The translations under genes were made by a program, and so were the position numbers. This document shows positions 23,401 to 31,484 of a stretch of 42,834 nucleotides of DNA, piece after piece. The notes under the pieces are model-generated. The model was not told where the DNA came from. It saw nothing but the letters and a program-made list of their open reading frames with translations, and did no database searches. Numbering within the stretch: position 1 is the first letter of the stretch; each line of letters opens with the position of its first letter. This DNA comes from a virus, in the IMG/VR virus record IMGVR_UViG_3300020548_000020, positions 1 to 42,834 of that record; one strand, given 5' to 3'.

Positions 23401-26400
23401 GCTCTGCTGCAAGGCTAATTAACCTGTTGTAATATATCGGCTCATACCTGCTCCAAAACTTTATAACATATGCCATCAAAGATTTTGTTTCACTATCAAC
23501 AACTCCATCCGGAGGATATAACAGTGGAACTCTTGGCACTGCGCCAGCCCCTAAAGTCCCTAACTTAACTCTTGTTTGGAATTCTTTAACAGCTGCTGAC
23601 AAGCCGGCAGTGTACGTCGTATTGTTTTCTGGTTGTTCTTTTACTTTTGTCTTTGCGTTTACTAGAGTTTTATTCATGTTGTAAAAACCAGCAGCTTGCA
23701 TAACACATTTAATATACTTGACGTATGGGTGCTTAGCCCCAACCCTCCAAGTCGCAATGGGGTACCCAGCCGTAGCTGCTTCTATATCCCATGTGTATTC
23801 AAAGCTTTTAAAGTTCTGTGCACTTAGTTCGGATATAACCGGCAGTCTTCCGGACACATCAAGCTGTCTACCGGATACTATGTTGGTACAAGGTACGTCT
23901 AAAACATTTTGTCCTTCAATTATAATTGGGTCAGCATCGGGTGCTGGGTGCGTTATTAGTCTGTTTGTTCCTGCGTAGTTTCTAGTGACAGTACCGACAA
24001 CTTTTACTGACCTTAATGCCCCTTGTGCTTTATAGGTTAAATTAAGTTTTGTTTTTACTGTTCCAGAAAACGCTAATGCTTTTTCTGTGGTTGATATTCT
24101 TGAATACTTTACGCCAAATCTAAATGGATATGATTTAAAATACGAAGAAGGACTTATCGAACTGTTTAGTTTTTTGTTTCCTCCAACTTTTATCTCACCC
24201 ATTTCCCTTACCTCATAAGGGCCATATCCTTCTGGTATATATAATTTGTTAGATATCTTTTCTGTAAATGCAAAAATCTTTTGATCTTTATTTAATAGCT
24301 TATATAAATAATATGAAGTAGAAAAATTTTCCAGCGTGCTAGATAGCACTTTTGATTGAACTAATTCATTGGCGGTAAAAGAAGGAGACGAAATAATAAT
24401 GTCAGGGTTTGTTATTTCAATATAAAAATCTGTGTTATTAGATACAACGCTTGGACTAATTAACTGTGAAGACAAAGATCCTGGCAATGATTCAGAAACT
24501 TTTCTTAAGTAGTACTTTTTTAAAGAATCGTCATTGCCCAAAAGATCTCTTGCATATTGGACCGTTGATGAACTGTTAGAAATGTTTGTAAAGTATTTTG
24601 TCTTTTCATCATCCATCAAAGCTGACTGATCCATTACCCAAGATGACTCCCAAGGGCCAACAAAATTGTACAGAGAAGGTCTTAAATCTATTTTTCTTGT
24701 GGCTTGGCTTCTGGAGTAAAGTGCATACATTAAAGAGTTATACAGAAGCTTGAATGGCCCCTCTACAAAGCCAGGCATCGTGCTGTAGTCTAGCTGCTCA
24801 TAAACAGAAGCTGATGCATTAATGTTTAGGACGTTTGGCTGATCATTTAGGTGGAATACACTATTGCAATATTCTAAAAATGAGAATGAACAAAAAACTA
24901 TATTACCTTGAGAAAGCTTATCGCCACTTGAAGTGAAGGTGAATGTTGCTCCAGCTGGTCTTTTTGCACCTGCAGTTGGGCCGACATTGAAAAAAACTTT
25001 ACTTTGATCAACGGAAACTATACTTCTATATGTGCCCTTTTTAACCCCAAAGATTCCATAATCTTCATTATTAAAAATTGTTGAATCAATATTCCATCCA
25101 CCATTTTTATTTTCATCTAAAATATTTGATTCAAGATATTCGTAATATGAATCTACGACTTGCGCTTGAAAGCCAGCAACTTGTATATCATTAAATACAA
25201 AAGGTTTATCTCCTGGGTACGAAGACGCGTCTACCAGTAACGTCCCGTTTTTTAACGTTACATATTCACTAATAAGATTTGTTGCTTTTTGGGTTAAGGC
25301 ACTCGTAGGACTAAACGAAAGGATATCAAAATCAGCTAAACTGTCAACAGACTGTACGTCCACCATCCAATATCTTGCTTCTGATTTACTTGGCTTGCCA
25401 CCCTCTATCGACTGAATCCAAACCTTAGATTCAACCTCTGGATTTTCAAAAATATAATTTGACATGTTAAAAGCTGATTTTTGTAATCTATAAAAAACAT
25501 ATGGATTTATATTTTCAAGTGCAGTTGTATCAGTAGAGTCATATAGGACTCCGACATTGACTGTCCTTTGCTTTATCTGACCTGACTCTTCTGCGTCTTT
25601 TGAGTTGTCCATGATGTCATAGTTGACCGATTGGTTTACTCTTGCTACTAATCTCCAGTTGAAGACCTCATAGTTTCTATTGTCGAATAAAGCTTTTCTA
25701 GGAGCAAAAACTTGATAGCTGTTATAGTCTAGGTTATGAGAAAATATTTCAGAATATTTTTTATTAAACTTTTTTATAGAATAAATCTTTTTACTATGCT
25801 TTGATATAACGGAAGCTTCTTCTGCAACTTCTGAATAGAACGGAACAGCATTAATTGTTTCAACGTATCTTAATGTTTGAGATACCACTTCTCCATCCTC
25901 ATCAAGAATGATTTTATCGTAAACTAACTTTAAGTTTATTGGATCAGAAGAATCTAAACCGATGAAAACCCTATACGGTATTTCTGTATTTGTAGAATTT
26001 GATTCAGTTAAATAAGGATCTAAAAGAATTTTATATTTTTTTCTTCCAGTATTCTTATCTATATATTCTTGGTTTTGAGAATCTATAACTTTAATATTTA
26101 TATTCTTGTAATAAGAAGCATCGTGGTAGTCGTCTAGATCATTAATGCCATAACCAGACGGAGCTGAAATAAAGTATCTACTAATATAATAGTGATGTAG
26201 GAAGTCGTTTTCGTTCACTGAATCGGAATATATTCTTTCAGTAGTAAAATCTTTAGAAAGAAAAGTATCGCTGATAGTTAAATCAGAGGTGTGGAAATCT
26301 GTATTGCCGTCTTTGTCTTGCAGGATCCCCATCTCGTTGGCAAAGAATATTTTTGTTTCATCTTGTGAAACAATTTTGTTTTCTGCTATCGTGTCAGATA

Positions 26401-26542
26401 TATCTATAATCTTTAAATTGTCTATTGGGTTTAACGGCTGACTGGAAAAATAAGCTAACCCTGCTCCATTGCCTGGGATAAAGTTGCCAATCTTAACGGC
26501 TTCTTCATTCCCTATGGTTGTTATATTATTAAATTTTTCCAT
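20402..26542 (-). CDS. Giant virion protein with possible peptidoglycan-binding domain
   Basis: 2046 residues, mainly beta-structured and without membrane segments. Around residues 945-1030 a PG_binding_1-like module can be seen: KYIKCVMQAAGFYN, LSAAVKEFQTRVKLG and then PPDGVVDSETKSLMAYVI. The last fits the 'DG.vg..T...v' core of peptidoglycan-binding domains, with a longer loop between the helices. This would let the protein hold the cell wall. Other segments (for example RPAGATFTFTSSGDKLSQGN and the region after FNKNIFLSRNYAFSDWR) look like repeated sandwich domains but match nothing I know. A 1-base overlap with the 1584-residue gene upstream and an 8-base overlap downstream show coupled expression. 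Best reading: an outer baseplate or tail-fibre component; tape-measure is unlikely because it is not helical. Confidence 0.6.
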   Translation of the reverse strand: MEKFNNITTIGNEEAVKIGNFIPGNGAGLAYFSSQPLNPIDNLKIIDISDTIAENKIVSQDETKIFFANEMGILQDKDGNTDFHTSDLTISDTFLSKDFTTERIYSDSVNENDFLHHYYISRYFISAPSGYGINDLDDYHDASYYKNINIKVIDSQNQEYIDKNTGRKKYKILLDPYLTESNSTNTEIPYRVFIGLDSSDPINLKLVYDKIILDEDGEVVSQTLRYVETINAVPFYSEVAEEASVISKHSKKIYSIKKFNKKYSEIFSHNLDYNSYQVFAPRKALFDNRNYEVFNWRLVARVNQSVNYDIMDNSKDAEESGQIKQRTVNVGVLYDSTDTTALENINPYVFYRLQKSAFNMSNYIFENPEVESKVWIQSIEGGKPSKSEARYWMVDVQSVDSLADFDILSFSPTSALTQKATNLISEYVTLKNGTLLVDASSYPGDKPFVFNDIQVAGFQAQVVDSYYEYLESNILDENKNGGWNIDSTIFNNEDYGIFGVKKGTYRSIVSVDQSKVFFNVGPTAGAKRPAGATFTFTSSGDKLSQGNIVFCSFSFLEYCNSVFHLNDQPNVLNINASASVYEQLDYSTMPGFVEGPFKLLYNSLMYALYSRSQATRKIDLRPSLYNFVGPWESSWVMDQSALMDDEKTKYFTNISNSSSTVQYARDLLGNDDSLKKYYLRKVSESLPGSLSSQLISPSVVSNNTDFYIEITNPDIIISSPSFTANELVQSKVLSSTLENFSTSYYLYKLLNKDQKIFAFTEKISNKLYIPEGYGPYEVREMGEIKVGGNKKLNSSISPSSYFKSYPFRFGVKYSRISTTEKALAFSGTVKTKLNLTYKAQGALRSVKVVGTVTRNYAGTNRLITHPAPDADPIIIEGQNVLDVPCTNIVSGRQLDVSGRLPVISELSAQNFKSFEYTWDIEAATAGYPIATWRVGAKHPYVKYIKCVMQAAGFYNMNKTLVNAKTKVKEQPENNTTYTAGLSAAVKEFQTRVKLGTLGAGAVPRVPLLYPPDGVVDSETKSLMAYVIKFWSRYEPIYYNRLISLAAEHDVSRFVESVFKQIEASQINSGGSYRRISFTGNVSNSPSTIEDFIFFSIPNPENYQKVNKIRIKLEGAPWNKVKLVGYGYSPEDPIQGGQKRFAANTIFKAYAVNKATNGVTLVGNNLEIDLAGVSTATCKNMFVRIQTNGRQLGGPWGSLAEGFGIVGITADLKTKDTSEPPKDSIEDTPFDYNKVHQAFPSIDKPEIEELANYWLLDQDGIQDVNLSWSGNKLVSSLDGHLIYTTLTNKFYVWSNASQNWTEDIISFFNPTPDENQEINPINLDLDEVERSIVYKDLIQTTDVYISATAYLTENFDNLSSLSEYSVDYNVGYLSGKNVLLDSFSYNYLGKSYSKTLSSQTPIIDTSLNALLNEQVVSDPNTIDTIQNNGITINFANPVAVSIDNGTSVELISVTSKVNAQSVTPSSVCTVFYHGNVPNILTPTQPKSSGFKIKTSATYYSGRDTYLSEENIIDTYSLINTDGEFIEKVNSITVNDGLILLCDSSGKPVGVPSPEDVGADIISTTQYDPSFTFDIKYGYVSINNNTYENDGLVYGFYDRKEKEFIGKLVSYNDIISRGVNNIYVATMAFDADGNLDQSVDYIGAQNTNTYKPISLSPKMITPVYSVKYRNSSAIKITEMSDPITRKEPWPLRVTAGSFNKNIFLSRNYAFSDWRAKYVGQVLSCTYDTSASILANNFSRIFGHKNKDIKNEIPLVISSKKIKLRRTPLLMYTMPIDDQVESKLPAIIPALTVYVRADTSSTWLELPYSEVKDIDSNSGIIEFKSAIVASSDLIKVDYTIVDNTVWIYQVEGEEVPLNPFLNYDKIDDNKPLYIYLMPTKIDVLSNPVHTMYEGPVNQPSINKKIAVSEYANSYPVHFTSDKNMFNKLSHRYDPIALPIGVVYITNSDQNSSVNINDVRVKGGGVVSDVTSYSELRQINGVNSYWDIYSMNPTTYPKGGYVIIRIPDAVKDNFKSIEEIYDIVNRNITAGVGFEIQNLDGVAWRTKTYE

Positions 26543-29500
26543 TAACTTTCCTCATAACCGACTATATAATTCGGTGTAGCTATAACATTTGGTGTTGAAC
26601 CGAACAGACCCATTTGGTACTGGTCGTAATAATCAACCGGCAACCATCTAGGTGGCAACCAATTAAGATTCGGCGTTGCACTTGGCGTTGCCCCAAAGTC
26701 TTGTGTAATTAAATTAAATGTAAAGTTTGGAGTAGCTATTATGTCTTCATCGTCACTTGTATTAATATAGTACGAAGGCAGTACAGTTTGTTCATCTAAA
26801 TATTGGATATTATCAAATCTTTCATACCAGTAAGCGACATCGCCATACAGCGTATTTGGTGTTGCCGAAGCCACCCCTGCCATATCTGTTTCCACTGAAA
26901 CAAACCAATACCCTGGGTTATTTCTTGGCTGAGAATAGAACGGTCCGACGGAAAACTTGCCGTCTGGAGAAGCATGTGTGTAGCCAGATATATAATTTCT
27001 TCCTGGCGATACTGAAGAGGTGCTGTAGTCCACCGTGTTTAGAACATCATATAAAGTTCTAGCTTTTCTCCAGTATATTACTGGGGTAGAAGAAGGTGGA
27101 TTGTTGTTTGAATTAATATAGCCATAAATATAATTTTCACTTATTCCATCAGACTCTATTATTAGCTTAGAACTAGCAGCTTTAAATTCATAGGCCGAAT
27201 TATAATTATCTATAAACTCTATATTTGCCCCAGTTATAAATGCGCCAGATTCGCTATTAGTATGAGCATTGGCCTGAGGGTATGAAACGCCAGTTACAAG
27301 TATAGAAGCATATAGGGCTGCTGTTGGAACACCAGTGAATCTTATTTTTGTTTTAGCAAGACCGTATTTGTTCGTTGTGAGATACTCATCTTGCAAATCA
27401 AGAAGGTCGCTCGATAGCTGGAACGTTTGATAAGGTTTAAAGTTGCCAGCTGAATCGTAAGATGTTATTGTTAAATAAATAATATCATCTATATTTTTTG
27501 ATATTTGTTGCGGAGATATTTCAACAACTGCGGTGCTAAAATCGTACTCATCCTTGCTTAGATAAACATAACCTTCTTCTACTGGAATCTCTGCGCCACT
27601 TAAATGTAATCCAAGCGGGGTGGATGTTTCCTGCATAGCTGATTCATATATTATTTCATAAGAGCCAGTAGCTGCACTTGGGGTTGCTGAAAAATAAACT
27701 TTTGAATAATATTCATCTTTTGTTTCAGAGTAAACATTTCTATCCACATAAAAAGCTTGAGACAAAGAATAACTAATGGTGTATTCTCTGCCAGGCACAA
27801 GGATACTGCCGCTTGTAGCGACATTGTCATACACTTCTATTTTGTTAACCTTATAGGAATACTTGTCTTCACCACTCATTAAATAGTCTGAACTGGAAAT
27901 GTAGAATTCTCCATCAAGGTAAAGAGGTATTATCCCAGGAGTTGAATAGTCTGTGCCTATTGACCAAATATAAAATTCTGGATTTAATGGAGATTGTGTT
28001 AAAACTTTTCCTGTATAGTTGTCTTTTATTATAATATCTTTTACATTTAAATGAGAGATGTATAGTGCGCCGTGCTCTGAGCAAACCAATGTTTCTTGGT
28101 TGTTAAACACAACCTTACCAGGAGTTGCTGTATCGGAGAATGCCATCTCCTCAAGAGTAAAATCCATATCTCCATCTTTAACTGAGATAAGAACTGGGGC
28201 TCCCTGCGTTGGCGTCTTAGACAAATCAACATTAAAGAAGCTACCCTGATACAAGTCAACTATAGGTTTAGCATAAACATAGTTCTGTTCATCGGCTAGA
28301 TTTAACCACCCTGTGTTCATCGAAATTGGATTTGAGCTTATTGAATTTGAAAAAGTATTCTTATAACCTTTATCTAAATTAACATTTATATCAATTGGAG
28401 AAAAGTAAAAAGTTTTATCTAAAGAATTATATATTTCTTTGATAACCTTAGAAGAATCTTGGCTGTATTGAAGCAGTGCGCTATCTTCTCTAAGCACTGT
28501 CTCCTGCGAAGCCTCAAGGATTACCTTATCGTTCAATGATACTGGCTTGATTTCCGTTATATAATATTGATTATTTGAATCTGTAGTTAAACCAAAATCT
28601 TGTCTATCCAAAGAATAAGTGTCTAAGAATGTATCTCTTTTATTTTGATCGAATGGGCTATTGCTTTCTTGTGCTACTTCTTCTCTCTTGTAAATGTTTC
28701 CAAGATAGTCAGCGTAGCCTCTAATCATTGGAGTTGTTTTTAGTTCGCCTTCTTCAGTAGGTATCCAAACTGGGCTCTTAAACGGATAGTTTGGTGTCGA
28801 TTGAAGATTGTTTGTCACGCCCAACACATACGGCAGTGCGCTGTAATTAAAAGTTGCTGACTCAAAATGATTAGAATAAATAGGTGTTGTAAGTTCTGTT
28901 TCTGAATAAGAATTCAAAATTATATTTGGCGAGGAAGGAACAAAGTATTTAGTATCCAACATAGGGAAGTAAGACTTACCACCGTAGTTTGGGGAGAAAT
29001 CAAGCGTAGTAACAGGTTGCCCTGGCTCCCTATAGATTTCTTCAACTGTGAAAATTGGCTTAGAATCTATTTTAATATTTTCTATGATTAATCTATTAGG
29101 GGTTCCACTAGTCGGAATCAACAAATTCTTTGTTAAATCAGATACAAATATTGTTTCATCTTGTGTCAAATCTGGATCATTATCTTTATTTATTATAATT
29201 GAATCTTCAACAACGTTAGAATATTTTATTGTTGGGGTTGAACCGTAAACTGTTGAACCTATTTTAAAGTTTGCATTTATATAATTAATATTTGGAGTAG
29301 CCAACGTTATCGCTGTAAATCCTGGGTTTACTGCTGAAACATTTGATTCATTAAATGTGACTCTATACTCGCCGCCAGGTACGAATGTATACATTTGGGC
29401 CTCTGGTGACCATTGAAGCTTATTAACTATCCTTACTGAACTTGCTTTCTTTATATCTATAGATGAAGTTCTAGGTGTTGCTAAAGAATTTTCATATTCA

Positions 29501-31296
29501 TAATTATAAGTTTTTTCTTTAAAAATTACATTTTGATTTGTTAAACCATTTGAATCAACAATGGATATATAGTTGTATTCTGGACTGGCTTGATCATTCT
29601 GCCCAAAATAATTGCGAACAAAAAAATCATTTCTATTAAGGTAGTTTAAGTTGGCGTAAAATGCAGACGGGGTTGCATACTGGTTGTGCGCAGGCATCGT
29701 GATTTCGTAGACTAGGCCAACTCCTGCATTCATTTTGCTTGCAGCATCGGGGCCAAAAAAGTTAAAATAAAGATTTGGTGATGCGAGTAAAGTTTGAGAT
29801 GTAAGTTCTGTAAGGTTGATTGCATTAGGATCTGGTAATACTTCCGTATACTGTGCCTTATATGTGTACCCAATTTCAATCGGCATGTAATAATCCGTAA
29901 GTGATTCTGTTCTGAACCCTTCTGCGGCGAAGTAGCCCTCAAATGATATCGTAGCTGAATCTGCTTTTGATATTTCAATACTAAGGTCTTTAAAATCACC
30001 AACACCTGGCTGGAAATAATCGGCTAACGGAGTTGCATTGTCATAGGTGCTCGGGATGTAATCCACGCCCTCATTGTCTAGGCCAGCATAATCCCATATG
30101 CTTTCTCCCCAGTTCGCATAGCCCAAGTTGAATGGATATTGTTCATTTATGTATTTAACAAAATCATAAAAGCGGTTTTCCGGCACACCATTATCGGCAA
30201 TGTATGGAGTGGAAGATTCTATGTCTCTAATCTCTAAAACATCTGGTGTTGCGCCCTGGTAATTTGAATCTGGAGTAGCGCCATAAGCTGCCCAAATATT
30301 TAATTCTCTTCTTAGAGTTTTCTTAAAACCATCTAAGCTTACCGACGGAGGGTTTATATACGCATCGAGTATTCTTTTTTTGAAAGAAAGATTTTCCTCT
30401 AGGTACAATCTTTTCAGCCCAACCCTTGCGCCAAATTCATCAAATATGTTAAACAACATAATCGGTTCTTGTGAATAAATTGATCCATCTATAGTTAACG
30501 AATCAAATTTTCTCAATGTCATTATTTGACTATCTAATAGATTGTGATAATAGATATAGTCAGTAGACCTTGAAGAATTAAAGTTTTCTAATGAAGACGC
30601 TCTAGCTAATTTAATTAGATCGCCAACAAAATTTAAAGAAGCTGCTGGTATATTGTAGGATACATAGCCCCAGGCTGGAATGTCAATATCTGCTGTGCTA
30701 ATAAAATTGTTTATATTTGAAACATCTAATTGAGTATTAAAATCATCTAAGTAATGACTGACTAAAGAGTTAACAAATTTACCACCAACAGTTACTGGGG
30801 TGGCTAGTTCTGGTGTGGCGTGCTCAATTGAGTCATCATAGATGTCCATCCATGTAGGAAATTTTCTTAAAATATTTCTAGCAGAATCAGATATTACTGG
30901 GGTTGTAGTATCATGTATTGCTACGTTAACATACAATAATAAACCAAGTGCTGACAAGTCTTCTACGTCAGAAAATATTGTTAATTCTATTTTTATATAT
31001 GGTTTAGAATTGCTTAAAAATATTGAATTTGAATCTATGTTTAACGTTGATTTAAGCCAAGGTCCGTTGTCTTTATCTGACTCATATATTTGAAACGTGA
31101 ATGTTGGCTGTTGATCGCCAGGAACACTCGTGAATTTATGCTTGAATGATATTATGTCAACTCTAGAACTAGTGTCAACAAATCTGAGCAGTGAGGGGCT
31201 TGCCTCGTCCCTAACTACTTCTCCATAGTTAGTTACGTAGGAAGCTAGCGGGTCTATTGGCGTTGAATGGCCAGCGGAATAAGACGGAGAAGACAC
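26542..31296 (-). CDS. Giant baseplate-periphery protein, Thr-Pro rich
   Basis: 1584 residues from the GTG at 31296; an in-frame TAA lies 11 codons upstream, so the frame cannot extend far. Residues ~265-320 (GARVGLKRLYLEENLSFKKR, ILDAYINPPSVSLDGFKKTL) follow the pattern 'L.R...E.n..fr.Ril...nPp..s.dGl...i.reL' found in phage baseplate and tail proteins. A bacterial Ig-like (Big_1-type) domain lies at ~1255-1335, with IIYLTITSYDSAGNFKPYQT and NKYGLAKTKIRF as its 'D..G' and 'T...G.A' strands. I count 28 Thr-Pro pairs, 15 of them in Ala-Thr-Pro, far more than composition predicts. It follows the J-like and phosphoesterase genes, so it is probably a wedge or fibre-anchoring protein. A short ORF overlaps its start by 68 bases. 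Confidence 0.65.
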   Translation of the reverse strand: MSSPSYSAGHSTPIDPLASYVTNYGEVVRDEASPSLLRFVDTSSRVDIISFKHKFTSVPGDQQPTFTFQIYESDKDNGPWLKSTLNIDSNSIFLSNSKPYIKIELTIFSDVEDLSALGLLLYVNVAIHDTTTPVISDSARNILRKFPTWMDIYDDSIEHATPELATPVTVGGKFVNSLVSHYLDDFNTQLDVSNINNFISTADIDIPAWGYVSYNIPAASLNFVGDLIKLARASSLENFNSSRSTDYIYYHNLLDSQIMTLRKFDSLTIDGSIYSQEPIMLFNIFDEFGARVGLKRLYLEENLSFKKRILDAYINPPSVSLDGFKKTLRRELNIWAAYGATPDSNYQGATPDVLEIRDIESSTPYIADNGVPENRFYDFVKYINEQYPFNLGYANWGESIWDYAGLDNEGVDYIPSTYDNATPLADYFQPGVGDFKDLSIEISKADSATISFEGYFAAEGFRTESLTDYYMPIEIGYTYKAQYTEVLPDPNAINLTELTSQTLLASPNLYFNFFGPDAASKMNAGVGLVYEITMPAHNQYATPSAFYANLNYLNRNDFFVRNYFGQNDQASPEYNYISIVDSNGLTNQNVIFKEKTYNYEYENSLATPRTSSIDIKKASSVRIVNKLQWSPEAQMYTFVPGGEYRVTFNESNVSAVNPGFTAITLATPNINYINANFKIGSTVYGSTPTIKYSNVVEDSIIINKDNDPDLTQDETIFVSDLTKNLLIPTSGTPNRLIIENIKIDSKPIFTVEEIYREPGQPVTTLDFSPNYGGKSYFPMLDTKYFVPSSPNIILNSYSETELTTPIYSNHFESATFNYSALPYVLGVTNNLQSTPNYPFKSPVWIPTEEGELKTTPMIRGYADYLGNIYKREEVAQESNSPFDQNKRDTFLDTYSLDRQDFGLTTDSNNQYYITEIKPVSLNDKVILEASQETVLREDSALLQYSQDSSKVIKEIYNSLDKTFYFSPIDINVNLDKGYKNTFSNSISSNPISMNTGWLNLADEQNYVYAKPIVDLYQGSFFNVDLSKTPTQGAPVLISVKDGDMDFTLEEMAFSDTATPGKVVFNNQETLVCSEHGALYISHLNVKDIIIKDNYTGKVLTQSPLNPEFYIWSIGTDYSTPGIIPLYLDGEFYISSSDYLMSGEDKYSYKVNKIEVYDNVATSGSILVPGREYTISYSLSQAFYVDRNVYSETKDEYYSKVYFSATPSAATGSYEIIYESAMQETSTPLGLHLSGAEIPVEEGYVYLSKDEYDFSTAVVEISPQQISKNIDDIIYLTITSYDSAGNFKPYQTFQLSSDLLDLQDEYLTTNKYGLAKTKIRFTGVPTAALYASILVTGVSYPQANAHTNSESGAFITGANIEFIDNYNSAYEFKAASSKLIIESDGISENYIYGYINSNNNPPSSTPVIYWRKARTLYDVLNTVDYSTSSVSPGRNYISGYTHASPDGKFSVGPFYSQPRNNPGYWFVSVETDMAGVASATPNTLYGDVAYWYERFDNIQYLDEQTVLPSYYINTSDDEDIIATPNFTFNLITQDFGATPSATPNLNWLPPRWLPVDYYDQYQMGLFGSTPNVIATPNYIVGYEES

Positions 31297-31468
31297 CTCT
31301 GTTCCAACAAAGGTGTAATCTCCGTATTAAGTTTAATCCAGTTTTTGATCTATAATATGAATAATTTTTATAAAACTTATTGCTGTACAGGTTGATAGAA
31401 CCAGTTGTCCAAATGTTCCCATTTTTATTAAAGTCTCCAGTTTGGAAACCTAACAGGTAACTTTTCAT
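31229..31468 (-). CDS. Short ORF overlapping the giant protein's start
   Basis: 79 residues if read to its stop, with a good ribosome site (AAAGGA plus AGGA) before the ATG at 31468. The first ~49 residues (KSYLLGFQTGDFNKNGNIWT, then TGSINLYSNKFYKNYSYYRS) look like a genuine beta-rich protein. The last ~25 (RRLHLCWNRGVFSVLFRWPF) look out-of-frame and overlap the 1584-residue gene by 68 bases. The +1 frame at the junction reads YGDYTFVGTEVSSPSY and leads into the giant protein after a TAA. It could be a real small structural protein, the true N-terminus joined by a programmed shift, or the product of an indel in the assembly. Confidence 0.45.
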   Translation of the reverse strand: MKSYLLGFQTGDFNKNGNIWTTGSINLYSNKFYKNYSYYRSKTGLNLIRRLHLCWNRGVFSVLFRWPFNANRPASFLRN

Positions 31469-31484
31469 TCCTGATTCCTTTAAC

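Noticed and set aside
20402-26542. Tape-measure protein
   Set aside because: It is beta-rich and follows the baseplate genes; tape measures are helical and lie ahead of the hub gene, outside this window.
29730-30005. 91-residue minus-strand frame within the 1584-residue gene
   Set aside because: Wholly nested in another coding frame, without a ribosome site, composition typical of out-of-frame translation.
26542-31296. Diversity-generating retroelement or DNA repeat as the source of the Thr-Pro motifs
   Set aside because: The codons for Ala, Thr and Pro vary freely, the motifs are scattered, and there is no reverse transcriptase or template repeat in the window.
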